DNA from: Prorocentrum cordatum
Taxonomy: Eukaryota > Sar > Dinophyceae > Prorocentrales > Prorocentraceae
Assembly (NCBI GenBank): GCA_963575745.1
Contig: CAUYUJ010009868.1
Coordinates: 117,110-181,109, forward strand
Length of the DNA stretch: 64,000 bases
Direction: 5' to 3'
Shown: piece by piece, positions 40,980 through 52,103 of the stretch
How the letters are laid out: each line of letters opens with the position of its first letter
Position numbering within the stretch: position 1 is the stretch's first letter
Notes under the pieces: generated by a model
Database searches by the model: none
What the model was told of the DNA's origin: nothing
Seen by the model: the letters and a program-made list of their open reading frames with translations, nothing else
Program-made: the position numbers and the translations under genes

Positions 40980-41720
40980 TTGGTTGCGGGTCTGTCCGGC
41001 GCTGCCTACGTTGCCAGGCCGGTTGCCAAGGCCGAGGCGGCGAATTACGAAGGGGCTTCCGCCGCTTTGAAGGAAGAATGGGGCAGGTTGCGCGAGATCA
41101 ACTCGTGGGGCGAGAGCAAGGTAATGGAGTTGAGTCAAGTGCGAAATATGATGGGGGGCGACGCCTTCCACATTGGCAGGCTCATTGCTTTCCTCGTTGA
41201 GAACCGGAAATTCAAGGGGCGTGTTGTTTTCGACGGATCCGACGTCATCGGTCAAGACAAGAACGATTCGCTGTTTCAAGAGCTCTCATCTTGCCCAGCG
41301 ACTGCGTGGGCAAATGAGGCCGCCGATGCATTCGGTCTCTTTCCGGGGCATGATGTGCAACGGGCTGATGCGCGCCAGGCGCGCGCTCAGTCACTGTTGG
41401 GGGGGGGGGGGGGGCGCCAGCATGGGTGATATTTCCTAAGGAAGCGTGGCCTGAGTGTGGGGCAGGCATGCGCCGCCCGGCGCGCCCTCTGCGATTGGCG
41501 CTATATGGCCACCCTGGCGCAGGAGGATATTGGGAGAAGCGCTGCGAGGCACGCGTTAGATCTGAGGGATTTGAACCGATTCCGTCGTGACGCAGTTGCT
41601 GCTGCCCCCCGTGGCTGACGCACTGCTAGATAATGCACGTGGATGATTTGAAGTCGGCTGGTTCTGCCGCCAACTTGCCGACGGGATGGGGCCTCGTCGT
41701 GAGTCTTTCTGAGGCCGCGC
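40980..41720 (+). pseudogene. Copia reverse transcriptase relic
   Basis: The first frame (to 41429) reads ALKEEWGRLREINSWGESKV, FKGRVVFDGSDVIGQDKNDS, LFQELSSCPATAWANEAADA, then ADARQARAQSLLGG. This is the classic RVT_2 opening with the first catalytic Asp (Q-A-D-A-x-Q-A). A G-run at 41399 breaks the frame. The next piece reads IMHVDDLKSAGSAANLPTGW at about 41630, with the V-D-D catalytic pair. RYLRCDHRLIK follows at about 41750. Stops and shifts intervene, so it is inactive. Confidence 0.65.
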
Positions 41721-42945
41721 CCAAGGGTATCGATGTGGGCCCGCCTAACCCCGGTCGGGCGCTACTTGCGTTGTGACCATAGGCTCATAAAAAGGTGGAT
41801 TGACTGGCAGGGTGAAGATCCCACCGCGCTGGATCCTCCGCCCCCGAAGGCTATGAAGCCAGGAGACGCGGCGGCCGCGAGCGCCGGTTTGCATGGTCCT
41901 GTTTCGTCTATGGATGCAGGGGCGACCCTCGTGTATGCTGACAGGGCATATCCCGTTCTGCCGGGGCAAAGTGTTCGGGTAATATGCGATGCCAGCGCGA
42001 AACACTTTTGGCCGTCACTACCGCCAGGGCCCGATGGGGGGCTAGTAGTTTGGCGGGTTACAATGGATTGCGACAGCTGGGAAGGATGAGGATCTGTCGA
42101 ATCCAGAGGAAGTCAGCTGGGGCAGGATCTATGCCGAGCTTCCGGGTGGTACTAGGTACCCCAGGAAAGCAGCGACGCTGCTGTTTTACCAGTCCACCGG
42201 CGACGATGTTCGTCGCCCAGGGGGCGACGTGCGATCGGCTGCTCCATGTCGACCTGGCGTGCAGGGCTCGAGACGCGAGGGCCTCGGTTGTTTCTTCGCG
42301 CCCGCCGGGCCGGCTGAGATGACCGATGACTATTCCGATGGATATGCCAACGAAACCGAGGATGTGGAACCCAGGGAGCCCTGCGTACCAGGGCCGAAAA
42401 GAAATGTGCAGCGATGGAATATGATATGGAGGATTTTTCCTCGTCGTGCTTTAAACTATACGCGGAATTGGGTGTTGCAGACCCTGAGACTTACCCGCTG
42501 GCTGGCACTCCTGACGGCCCTGAGTTGACGAGCTTGGTGGGCGGACAGGGTGGTCCCCGCGGAGAGGGGTTTCACCCTGCCGAGGTGGCCAGAGCGGAAT
42601 GTCGCAGGATTGATGCCACTGTAGGTCCATAGGACACGGTGCCAGCTGTGGGTGGACAACCAATGGTTGATGACGGGTCTCCAAGCCCTCGACCGCCTGC
42701 CCCATCGGGAGTATTGCAACCGATCTCAGCAAAGGTACTGACTAATCTTTTGTTATGGTGCGATCATGGCCAGATGCGATTTGCTCCGAGCAACGTGCAC
42801 ACTGGCATCGTGCGTTATTGAATGGACCGAACAGCAAGATATAGAACTCTTCCGCCTCATATGTTACATCAGAGCGATTTCGCGCTACTGAAGGTTGTCT
42901 TTGGTGGGGGGCGGACCCGCAGAAGTCGGGTTAAAATGATGCGCG
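41721..42945 (+). pseudogene. Copia relic between RT and RNase H
   Basis: Short frames carry pieces compatible with the RT C-terminus: MEYDMEDFSSSCFKLYAELG near 42414 and GVLQPISAKVLTNLLLWCDH near 42710. The rest is too decayed to read. Confidence 0.4.
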
Positions 42946-43425
42946 GGTGCCGATTTGGCCAGGGGCATCAGGGCGCATCGGGGCACGAGCGCCAGCGCGC
43001 AGGGATTGTGGAGAGCCAGCGCCAGGGCTCTCCAGAGCTGCGATTCGAGGAGACAGACCGCCACGTCGCGCGGCGCTCTCGAGGCAGAGATCGCATCGAC
43101 AGATGAGGCAGTCCGTAGGGGACTTCTGCCTGCTTTGCCGCTGTGGGAACGACAGCTGGGAAGGTCATCGACAGCCGAGCTCGTGGAGGACAATCAAGAA
43201 GTTTTGAAGGAGGCCGGGGGAATTGCAAAAGCTTATGCAACTGCCGCGGACGCATCGTATCGATGCGGCAGCAGTTGCAGAACAATTTGCGAGAGGTATT
43301 AGTGAGTTGGCTCATTGCCCTGCGCAGGATCAAGCCGGTGACGTTGGTACTAAGAGGTTTGAGCAACCTCCATCGTGGGCCGAAGTGATTTATCCAATTC
43401 GAGTGGTCGCGCCAACCTTCTGAGC
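42946..43425 (+). pseudogene. Copia RNase H C-terminal relic
   Basis: The plus strand gives SSTAELVEDNQEVLKEAGG (about 43165) and then, after a frame change, QKLMQLPRTHRIDAAAVAEQ, ISELAHCPAQDQAGDVGTKR and FEQPPSWAEVI, ending near 43423. The V-E-D-N-Q and A-D-(I/V)-x-T-K-R-F motifs are typical of the copia RNase H end. This marks the 3' limit of the pol relic. Confidence 0.6.
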
Positions 43426-44671
43426 GGCGAGTAGCCGTGGAAGTCGTGGAATCTGTGTTTGACGGTGAGAACGCCCAAACCTGGGGAGGTCCTCGAGCCG
43501 AGGCTGGGGTCCACGTCTTCTCATGTCACTGGCGGAGAGGCCGGTGGGAAGAAGGCAATGGAGAAGCCCGGGGGCACAGAACGGAAGCAAGCCCGAAGTT
43601 GGCGCCAAGCCTCGCGGGCATATATGGTTACGGCTGGAGAATCTTGTCGTGCCGCTACTGAGGACTAACTTGGCCATGTCGAGGTTCTTGTGGCGGGTGG
43701 CGTCCTCGGCGACGCTGGCCACAGATGACTATCGCGGTTATCGCGCTGCATTGTGGGGCTCCGTTTCTTGCGCAGGTGGTTCGCCTTGGCAAATTTGCGC
43801 CCGAAATTATGTATTATCGGAGCGGCGACGAGAAGGCGCTGAGAAGACTAAGGGGCCACAGAACGACGTTTCCGAAGTTGTTTTGGGCATGTCATGGGCT
43901 CGCGGAGAAGGTGGCAGCACCAGAATGGCACCGCATGCTTAGGATGGCCGACACCTTGTCTTTATTGGCGTGATTCGCAAATACGGGAACACCTGATTCA
44001 AAACAGTACGAGTCGGGTAACATTTCATGGGTGCGCGTGTGGCCTAACTGATGCAAAGGGGCAATCTATGAAACAGCCATGGAGTATTGCTACACATTCT
44101 GTGTTTTATTGCTGACGGGGTTGTTCGGACATCTGACGGAACGCATCGGCGCATTGAAGCGCGTGGTCGGGATTGCAAGATTGTTGAGGATTATGTGGGC
44201 GATTTTGCTCGACGGGTACATGAGATAGTCGCGAGAACTGCCGCCGTGGGATAGGCTGCCGTCGCCTCCGTCATTCGCATGTCTCCCGACTCGCGCATGC
44301 CCGCTGTCGCGTCGGCCCGAGACAACCCGGGCATCGGCGTCCGTGCCGCCCGCGAGCCTCCAGGTTGCCCCCGCGATTGTGCGGCTGCCCCCATCGGGCC
44401 CTTCACCGCGCGCGTCGCGGTCGCCCGCCTTGGGGCCGACGGCTGCGAGAACGCCTGGCGCGTGCTGGCCAGCCGGGCTCGCGAGAGGCAGGGGGGAGGC
44501 GCCGTGTGTCGGTGTTCTACGCCGATCACCCTCAGCGAGGTAATACCCCCTCCTGTGGACCAGATGCCGGCGTACTTCTCATGCGGCCACCTCCGCGGCG
44601 TCTGGGGAACGATGTTCCGCTGCGAGGCCGACGCCCCGAATCGCGGCTGTCATTGACGACCCGAACATGTC
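43426..44671. other. No gene recognised
   Basis: Several short plus-strand frames are seen. The frame at 43725-43973 reads GKFAPEIMYYRSGDEKALRR and then KLFWACHGLAEKVAAPEWHR and looks protein-like, but I do not recognise it. No LTR of the copia relic could be identified by eye. Confidence 0.35.
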
Positions 44672-45187
44672 GTGGAAGGAAAAGTACACAGTGTTCGTGA
44701 ACTTCGTGATCTTGTCGATGTTGCGTACATCATCCTGAAGGATCCCGAGTCGGAAAGGCGTTATCGGGCTGGCTGCCGCATCGAGTGCAATTTCGATTTT
44801 CCACGCGTCTATGGCCCAGTCCATCTCGCTGACTACCGGAACGAGCCGTGGTTCCTCTGGATGGAATCACAGGGGGGCGACTTGAAGACCTCAAGCGACG
44901 GGAGCGCGAAGGGCCGGGGGAAGAATGGAGAATACTGGAACAAACACATGGTCAAATGGTACAGGGTGTTCTGTTTGCGCCATATCCTCGGCCTCGGAAG
45001 CGGCTGCACAACGGAAGAGGTTGCCGGAACCACCGGTCAGTTGAATTGCAAGTTTCGATTGCCGAGGCTCGCTTGCCCAGACCACGTCAACTTCAACCCC
45101 GCTGTCGCTGGCTTGCTCACGATGTCCCCGTGCAAGCCTGACTGCGCCGTGCAGAGGGGAGGAGCCATGCTCTCAGACGGCATGTAG
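44672..45187 (+). CDS. Hypothetical ORF, no family recognised
   Basis: About 171 codons, with no ATG at the start of the open frame. It reads RELRDLVDVAYIILKDPESE and NFDFPRVYGPVHLADYRNEP, then a Gly/Lys-rich loop, then WNKHMVKWYRVFCLRHIL and a Cys-containing tail ending at 45187. Amino-acid use is balanced, unlike the repeat-derived frames nearby, so it may be real coding sequence or part of a decayed mobile element. Confidence 0.35.
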   Translation: MEGKVHSVRELRDLVDVAYIILKDPESERRYRAGCRIECNFDFPRVYGPVHLADYRNEPWFLWMESQGGDLKTSSDGSAKGRGKNGEYWNKHMVKWYRVFCLRHILGLGSGCTTEEVAGTTGQLNCKFRLPRLACPDHVNFNPAVAGLLTMSPCKPDCAVQRGGAMLSDGM

Positions 45188-45822
45188 AGGGCTTTCTGGG
45201 TAAAGGTGGCGTCCGGGCATGTTCCTCGCGTCCGCGGTCTTCGCTATGACGGGGGGATAGGTTATGCCTACCTGGTGGCCCGAGACAAGGATAGAATCTT
45301 CCAGAAGGCATGGCGAAGATAGCGGGATTATCTGCTATCGTGTCCGTCTAGTGGAACGATGTCGGGGTCGACGCCGCGTTCCGTATGCCGTGGCCACGCA
45401 TGACAATTGATTCGCATGCGATGTTTTCTGGTCAGTGGGCCCAGAAGGCGACGGGCAGATTCTGGCGCAATCTCCCCATGATGACGCTGGAGGGCGCCTT
45501 CATCTACCTGGCAGATGCAAGGCGCGGACAGCGCAAACGCCACTATGGTGACTGGCTACTTCGCAGAAAGATCGGCATGGGGATGAGGGCACTGGTGCCG
45601 ACCTTCCCTGCGCTCGCTCGATGGGGCAAGGGCCGCTGCGTCGCGCCCGACCACATTCCGGGCCCCAGGCTCTTGGAAATAGACCCAGCGGAAATTCGCA
45701 AATGAGAAGGACTCTTTCCTCTTGGCGGGCCAGATGCTGCATTGCGTTTATCAGCAAATGCCCCCTCCTGCCGTGGGAAGACGCACGCGGAGCTCATGGA
45801 GCATCTCCGCGCTTGCCCGTGA
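45188..45822 (+). other. Short ORFs, possible Cys/His motif
   Basis: The plus-strand frame 45385-45705 reads ATGRFWRNLPMMTLEGAFIY and then RRKIGMGMRALVPTF. A few codons further on, another reading of about 45758-45822 gives APSCRGKTHAELMEHLRACP, which has a C-x5-H-x6-H-x3-C spacing. Neither is enough to name a gene. Confidence 0.3.
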
Positions 45823-46671
45823 ATGTGGGATCTTAGGGGGCGCGACGTGGACGACGGCACGTGCAGACCAGAGCTGCGCCGCGATATTTACCCTTGCACC
45901 GCCGAGGTTGGAGTCGCAAATCACTTGGGGTATCTACAAGGTCAGGGTGCGGTGGGTAGCGCAGCGCACGCGAGGTGGCTATTCTTGAAGGACTATACCG
46001 CGTCGGATCCGAAATGGAGGACTAAGTTGGGGCTCGATCCGAAGCCGGAGAGAGGCTTCCCGACGTGGCAGAACCGCCGAGGTACGGAGGATCCGCGAGG
46101 AAAATATTCCAATGGCGACCTGCGCCGAAGGTCAACGTCATCAGTTGGCTATGCCCCGAGTGGCGCGGCGAAGGGGCCGCCGATGCCGTGGCCTGCCGCG
46201 GGCTCGGCGCCGGCTGCGTCTTCGGGCAGCAGCTGCCGTGGCCCCAGGGGCCCATCGGGGCCGAAGGGAGGCAGTTCATGGTCGCGCACGGCGCTTCCTC
46301 CTCCCGAGGCGCAGGCCAAGCCCGAGACGCCTCGGCCGAAGTCCAGGCCGCCGCCGCCGGCGACGACGCCGAGCGAAGCGGAGAAACGCCACGTCCTCCG
46401 CCACCAGGTCAGCCGCAGCGCAAGGCCGCCTCATAGTCTGCGTTCAGGACGAATTCAAACGCTAAGGAGCCGGTGGGCATGTACAACGGCAGTGCGACGG
46501 CGTCGACGGGCGCGGCAGGGGCGGCAGTCCAATCGCCCGGGCCGCCCCAGCCCCCAATTCCGCAGGATCCGCCACCGGCTATGTCGGGCGGGTCCTCGAG
46601 GCGCAGGATTCCACCCCCGCCTCCGACATGGCTGCCGACGCCGCCCATGGCACCGCCTCTGGCGGTACTGA
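45823..46671 (+). CDS. Hypothetical Pro/Arg-rich ORF
   Basis: This is a 282-codon frame. The first ~85 residues (CTAEVGVANHLGYLQGQGAV, KDYTASDPKWRTKLGLDPKP) look like folded protein. The remainder is Ser, Pro and Arg-rich. An overlapping frame from 46065 gives VISWLCPEWRGEGAADAVAC, which also looks protein-like, so an intron or frameshift near 46100 is possible. Not recognised. Confidence 0.35.
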   Translation: MWDLRGRDVDDGTCRPELRRDIYPCTAEVGVANHLGYLQGQGAVGSAAHARWLFLKDYTASDPKWRTKLGLDPKPERGFPTWQNRRGTEDPRGKYSNGDLRRRSTSSVGYAPSGAAKGPPMPWPAAGSAPAASSGSSCRGPRGPSGPKGGSSWSRTALPPPEAQAKPETPRPKSRPPPPATTPSEAEKRHVLRHQVSRSARPPHSLRSGRIQTLRSRWACTTAVRRRRRARQGRQSNRPGRPSPQFRRIRHRLCRAGPRGAGFHPRLRHGCRRRPWHRLWRY

Positions 46672-46751
46672 TATCGTCAGATCGTACTCATGGAAGTTAT
46701 GTTGCTCTTGCCGTATCACAACTGAGGTTAAACCTACACAGGTGGAGTTAA
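46473..46751 (+). CDS. Short Pro-rich ORF ending in an SSD-x-x-HGSYVAL motif
   Basis: This 92-codon frame has Pro-rich blocks (PGPPQPPIPQDPPPA, RIPPPPPTWLPTPPM) and ends LISSDRTHGSYVALAVSQLR. A minus-strand frame at 55479-56105 ends in a near copy (LISSDHSHGSYVALVALKLQ). The shared segment lies in the inverted repeat 46669-46710/55553-55594. It may be coding sequence of a mobile element, or a non-coding repeat that happens to be open. Confidence 0.35.
   Translation: MGMYNGSATASTGAAGAAVQSPGPPQPPIPQDPPPAMSGGSSRRRIPPPPPTWLPTPPMAPPLAVLISSDRTHGSYVALAVSQLRLNLHRWS
46669..46710 (+). repeat. 42-bp inverted repeat, left copy
   Basis: It starts TGATATCGTCAGATCGTACT and ends ATGGAAGTTATGTTGCTCTTG. The reverse complement of 55553-55594 matches it at about 39 of 42 positions. 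The two copies lie 8.8 kb apart in inverted orientation. Confidence 0.85.
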
Positions 46752-46759
46752 ACTTGCGC

Positions 46760-47636
46760 AGCTGAATGTTAAGTGCCACATCTAGCCGATCTTTACAACT
46801 TAAGATATGGACTTTCGGGCAGTTAGTGTGATTTTTTGTTTATGTATAAAACAATCAACGGTATTCTAAGCGGTTGAAGTTGTAGAAGTTCGGTTTGGGA
46901 GTGATTGACGTTAGGTTTCAGAGTACTGGGAGTCGTTTGTTGGCAAGAAGTGCTTTATCCCTGACCCTCTTTTTTTGTATTTTGTTATTCGGTGTTTCAG
47001 ATTTCCCCCCTCCCCTTCCAGCTTTTGCATTGCTTCTCCCCCCTTCCAGCGCTTGCGTTGTTCCTCCCTCCTCCGGCGCTTGCGCTGCCCCCCCCCCCCC
47101 CCGCACTTTGCCCCGCCCATTTCTATTGCGAGACACTTGGAGAGGGCAGCATTCGAATCGCCGATAGGTACGTGTATAAGCACCGTTGTCATCTTCACGA
47201 GCCAACCAGGCATTCTCCGCATTCTTCTCGGGTGGATCAGACATGGCCCGCGCGAGCTGCGGGCGGGCGGCTTGAGTCCTTGAAGCGATTGCGGTTCAGT
47301 GCAAAGCGCATTGGGGAAGTGCAGCGCAAATCGCTTCGGGGCGGCAGTAGATTTGAAACCGAGAAGTATCCTGTGGTAAAGTAAAGGAAGAACAGATCAC
47401 AGACCTCTGCAGCCCCGGCCCAGACCCACCCCCCAGATGTCAGGCGAGGCTTTTTTAAGCGCAGAGCGCTGCGTCTAGACTGCGCTGCGCCGAAGCATCC
47501 CGAGCCGCGACGGAACCGCGAGGTCTGTGGTGCACAGCCGCGGCGCAGATGTTGCTATTCCTAGTGAACGGCGGCCGTAGAGAAGGAAGTGCAAGGGCAG
47601 GCGGCCGTTCACATCAATCGCGAGAAAATTCATGCC
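46760..47636. other. AT-richer spacer; no gene seen
   Basis: It contains GACGTTAGGTTTCAGAGT near 46908, matching GACGTTAGGTTTGAGAGT near 55448 in direct orientation. A C-run lies at 47090-47102. Short frames only. Confidence 0.4.
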
Positions 47637-48403
47637 TCATTGCGCCGAACCGCTGACCGATGAACGTTTGCAGCCGGGGGGTCGCGCAGTCCGCTCCTCG
47701 CGCCGCTGGCTGATGTTGACGAGCGTGTAGCCGTCAGTGGCGGCAGCGGCGACGTCGGTTGCGGCGGCGGCGACAACTTCGAATTCTTCTTCAGCGGCGG
47801 AAGCGTCGCGTCGGTCGAGCGCCGCGTTCGCGTCGTCGCTGTGCCTCGTCAGGTCTGGGGCCGCGAGAGGTAGAGCATCGGACTGCGCGTCGTTCCACGT
47901 CAAGCAGTTCGGGCACCACTGCTGCTTCTCCTTCCTGTTGCTCGTCGCTTCGTCATACAGGTCGTGGACCACTGGGCGCATGCGCGCATGCCTACGCGCG
48001 TAGCCCTCCCCCACAAATTCCCCCTCAAGGTTGCAGTCAGCGTCTTGGTCTTCATGTAGTCTTCTCTGCCGAAACAGTCGAACGCAACTTCGATGCCGAC
48101 TTCTGGTAGTTTGAATGTTCCGTGCATCGTTGTCTTCGTGTTGGCGGCGGCGTGCCTCTTTTTAATGTGGCCGTGCCGACTGTCCGTCCAGATGCGGCAA
48201 TTGGCGAAGCACCTGCTGCAATGTTTTCGTAGTCGTACCCTGTGGGGAAGCGCGGCTGCATGAAAAGGCGCGGCGCGCGCAGGCATGGTGGCCATCTTGC
48301 CGAGCCGAGGCGCGTGGGTGGACGCGCGGCAAACCGATGGTGGGGGCGCGCGTTGCCTTGCGCCAAAGTGGCAACGGAAAGAACCTGACAGCGCAAGCGC
48401 CAA
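47637..48403 (-). CDS. Hypothetical protein, possibly one frameshift, Cys-pair motif
   Basis: The minus-strand frame from 48403 reads KHCSRCFANCRIWTDSRHGH and TFKLPEVGIEVAFDCFGRED. Near 48030 a one-base shift gives NLEGEFVGEGYARRHARMRP, then KQQWCPNCLTWNDAQSDALP and an acidic Ala-rich tail ending at 47637. The two Cys-x2-Cys pairs might bind zinc. The two halves look like one protein, so either an intron or a frameshift lies between them. Family not recognised. It could also be a fragment of a mobile element. Confidence 0.35.
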
Positions 48404-48424
48404 GCGCGTTTTGCGACAGAGCTT

Positions 48425-48612
48425 GCTGGGCAGTGCATTGTGCCGCTTGGGGATGGCCTATAGCCTTGCTGGACAGCGCAGTGCGCTTGAGGGGGGTGAC
48501 CTAGCCATGCGGCAGCGCAGTGCGCTTTGGGGGTGACCTAGCACTGCTGGACAGCGCAGTGCGCATGGGGGTGGCAGAGTTCGCTGGGCAGCGCAGTGCG
48601 CTTGGGGGCTCA
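48425..48612. repeat. Palindromic GCGC repeats, cluster 1
   Basis: The 13-bp palindrome AGCGCAGTGCGCT occurs at 48475, 48514 and 48590, with a one-base variant at 48553. Each sits in a longer context GCTGGACAGCGCAGTGCGC followed by a G-run and GTGACCTAG. Related clusters lie at 52310-52600 and 54930-55395. Confidence 0.85.
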
Positions 48613-48781
48613 TTTTTCACAATGGCAATGCTGCTGGCGCCACCCCCCGGCGCTTTATGCCCTGGCGCTTGAAGCCCCGACGTGTTGCCGCGACCGTCAT
48701 TTTCGGGAGAGGGTTGCCCCCGTGCATTTCGTGCAGGACCACCTTCTTGATCCTGGCGTTGTGCGCCTTCTCGGCGCTCGC

Positions 48782-48796
48782 GAGTATATATATACA

Positions 48797-48838
<42 letters not shown>
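48782..48838. repeat. (AT)n microsatellite
   Basis: About 55 bp of alternating TA. Confidence 0.97.
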
Positions 48839-48840
<2 letters not shown>

Positions 48841-49109
48841 CAAGGGCTTCGCCCCCTGCCGCCGGCCCCCTCTCTCGGGGACTGGGCCATGGAAGAGCTA
48901 AGTCATGAGGCCTTGGCGCTGTCGTGAAGCAGTATCGAAACTTCATGCGAAGCCGATTCGCAATCAGCAAAACCAACTGATCACAAGAGGGGTTACCACA
49001 CCTGGCGATTGGTAAGACGTGTATGGTTTACGGGCTTGGTTACCACACCTTGCGATTAAAGGGCCGAGGGAGTTCTCGCAGTTTGGGTTGCCACGCCTTG
49101 CGATGGATG

Positions 49110-49815
49110 TGCGTGAAGGGTGGCACCGAATTTCAGAAATGTGGCAAATCCCGTGTGTTTTTGGACCCTGACCCCGCGGATCTGCACAAGGGGTGGCGCC
49201 GAATTTCAGAAATGTAGCAAATCCCATGTGTTTTTGGACCCTGACCCCGCGGATCTGCGTGAGGGGTGGCACCGAATTTCAGAAATGTTGCAAATCCCAT
49301 ATGTTTTTGGACCCTGACCCCGCGGATCTGCGTGAGGGGTGGCACCGAATTTCAGAAATGTAGCAAATCCTTTCTGTTTTTGGGCCCTGGCCCCGCGGAT
49401 CTGCGTGAAGGGTGGCACCGCATTTCAGAAATGTGGCACATCCCTTGTGTCTGCGTTTTTCAGAAATGTGGCCCCCTGTGTTTTTGGGCCCTGACCCCGC
49501 GGATCTGCGTGAGGGGTGGTACGAATTTCAGAAATGTGGCAAATCCAATGTTTTTTTGACCCTGACCCCGCGGATCTGCGTGAGGGGTGGCACCGAATTT
49601 CAGAAATGTGGCAAATCCTTTGTGTTTTTGGACCGTGGCCCCGCGGATTTGCGTGAGGGGTGGCACCGGATTTCAGCAATGTGGCAGACCCCATGTTTTT
49701 GACCCTGACCCCGCGGATCTGCGTGAGGGGTGGTACCGAATTTCAGAAATGTGGCACATCCTTTGTGTTTTTGGACCCTGACCCCGCGGATCTGCGTGAG
49801 GGGTGTCGATTTCGA
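49110..49815. repeat. 73-bp satellite array, ~9-10 copies
   Basis: The unit GGGTGGCACCGAATTTCAGA continues AATGTGGCAAATCC, then TTTTTGGACCCTGACCCCGC and GGATCTGCGTGA. Starts at 49118, 49191 and 49264 give a 73-bp period. Some copies are shortened (about 49450-49500). A diverged lead-in with TTACCACACCTTGCGATT repeats lies at 48990-49110. Confidence 0.95.
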
Positions 49816-50042
49816 GCCCCCCCCGCAATTCAGACAACGCGCCCAGGGGGCGCTAAAAAGCCACTTTGGGCTTCCCCCCCCCTCGCGCGGTCAATCAACT
49901 AGTTGCAGTAACCAGCAATAAGTCAACTAGTTACAGCAACCAGCAAGAAGCAGAACTGTAACACTGGAAACTACAACCTACGACTGGCACAGGAAACTGC
50001 GAATCACGGGCCTACAGCCTGGTGGCCCCACAAGGGGGCCGG

Positions 50043-50092
<50 letters not shown>

Positions 50093-50695
50093 GAATATAC
50101 ACAAACCTTGTCCAATGCGCTGCTGTTTGTGCTCGCTGCTCGACTGGTGCTGCTCGGTCGCCACCTTTCTGCAGCCGCTCTTTGCGTTGCGCAGCCCGCG
50201 CGCCCAATGGGGCCCGCTGACAGGGTGTGCCCTTGCGAACGTGTGCCATGGCGCTTTCATCCTCTTGCCACTCGAGAGGGGCAAGATTCCGGGGCATATC
50301 AGCTCCTGAACCCGCGCTGCCTCTTCCTGGTCGCCCTGGGCACCACTCGGCTCACCATCGGAGATCCCGCTGGCTGCAGACATGATGGTACAGATCTCTG
50401 GACAGCTCTTCGCGGCGCAACATGCTCGAGCCGAGGTTGCCCAGGGGGGCGCGGGGATGTTGCCAAAGGGGTTGCACTTGCATGTATGCATATGCATGCA
50501 TCTATGCATGTGCATGCATGAAACAGCCTAGCCTGGGCTTTTTTTTTTTTTGGGGGGGGGGGGCGGCAGTTCGGGGGGGGGGGGGGGGGGCGGTCGTCGT
50601 CATCTTCGCCACCACTCACTCACCCACAAGGCAGCCCTGAGTGCATTGCGAGGAAGTCTCAGGCGGGGGCCTTCTCCCGATGGGGCACGCGGGTC
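49816..50695. other. No gene seen; AT and homopolymer tracts
   Basis: An (AT)n run lies at 50045-50092, a TGCATG-rich stretch at 50470-50525, and T, G and G runs at about 50539-50592. Short frames only. Confidence 0.5.
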
Positions 50696-51803
50696 ATGTT
50701 GCTAATCCGATCAATCCGTCTTCCAAGCGCAAGCGCTGTTGCTCAAATTCTCCTTCCAAGCGAAGTGCGCTGCCACTGCTCTTGGGTGCCATTCTCCTCC
50801 TTCCGTGGCCCGCCGCGTTTGGCTTGGACCTTCTCTGCGACGCGGCCGCGGCCGCGGCCGTTGCCGCTGGGTGCGGATGGAATCAGCGAGCGATGTGGCC
50901 CATTGAAACTTTCAGAGGATCAACGCCTTGATGGGGGATGCCATTCAGGAGAAAGCGGAGCCCGAGCCACCCGAACCGCGTCCGAAGCCACAACTGCCGC
51001 GTCCGAAGACAGAAGTTCCACCGAAGCCGCAGGGCGCCCCCTCGTCGTTCGGGCCAGCGGGCCCCGAGGGCGCCGCCGCGGGGCAGCGGGCCCTGACCCG
51101 TGCGTGGACCACGACGAGACGGGGGCCCAGCGCGAGGAGGCGGGGGCCCATTTGCACGAGGATTACGAGGAGGCGCACGAAGACGTGCACAAGAAGTTGC
51201 TTGAGCAACTGGCCCTCCGCCCACGCGGAGGTGCACCAGTTTCATGCGACGACGACCGAATGACCGGACAGGGCGACGGGGCCAGCGCGCGCCCGTACTA
51301 CGACGCGAACTACCCGCGCGAGAAGCGGCCAGAGGAGCCAAAGGAGCCAGAGAAGCAAGAGGAGCAGGGCGAGTGGCCGTGTATCCAGTCGCAGTGCAAG
51401 TCGTACCAGCTGGAGCAGTGGCAGCAGGAGCAGTGTGACCGTGCGCAGGATCAGTGACACCAGGGGCCCGCGCGGCAGTGGCCCGCGGGCCAGGCCGAGG
51501 AGCAGTGGCCCGCGGGAAAGGCGGAGCAGTCGCTCGCGGACGAGGCCCAGGAGCACGCGGTTCCTGCAGGGCGAGGAGCAGTGGCATCAGGAACAGGCCC
51601 AGTGGCATCAGGAGCAGGCCCAGGCCGTGGAGCACAAGTGGTCCCAGGGCGAGTGGCACCAGGAACAGTTGCCCGCGCAGGCCAATGAGCAGTGGCAATT
51701 GAATCCCGCGGCCTCCTGGCCCGACGTGTACAAGTACGATGATGATCATGAAGACGGTGGGCCGTGTGCACAGGTGAGGATGCGACGGGCCGCCGCCGCG
51801 TAG
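50696..51803 (+). CDS. Hypothetical Trp/Gln/Glu-repeat protein, broken frame
   Basis: The first frame (to 51457) becomes acidic and Gln-rich near its end: EPKEPEKQEEQGEWPCIQSQ, then LEQWQQEQ. After a stop the same frame goes on with QWPAGQAEEQWPAGKAEQ. A frame change near 51560 leads into EEQWHQEQAQWHQEQAQA, EWHQEQLPAQANEQWQLN and a C-terminal WPDVYKYDDDHEDGG, ending at 51803. The repeated (E/Q)QW-x-x-(E/G)-Q pattern across three frame segments points to one former repetitive protein. Function unknown. Confidence 0.4.
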
Positions 51804-51854
51804 CAGCGAGACGGCCTCCGGGGCGCCTGGGGCATCGCCGAGAACTGTGGAAAC

Positions 51855-52103
51855 ATGAGCTTTTCGCCGAAGATTTGGGAATTGTGGAAGGAGGACCTTC
51901 TCGAGGGCAAATCAGCGCCATGGCTGCGTGTGGAGCACAAGATCCAGCGTATCAGCTGGATGTCGACGCCAGCGCATGGAGACGATGCAGTCACCGCGCG
52001 GATGAATTCGCACCAGGTTGGGCCGACGCAGCCACCGCGAGGATGCGGCGGGGCAGGGGGCGGCGGAGGAGGCGCAGGAGGCGGAGAAGGAGGCCTCGGA
52101 TAG
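51855..52103 (+). CDS. Short hypothetical ORF
   Basis: 83 codons from an ATG, beginning MSFSPKIWELWKEDLLEGKS and ending in a Gly-rich run. It may continue the preceding Trp/Gln protein after another frame change. Not recognised. Confidence 0.3.
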   Translation: MSFSPKIWELWKEDLLEGKSAPWLRVEHKIQRISWMSTPAHGDDAVTARMNSHQVGPTQPPRGCGGAGGGGGGAGGGEGGLG

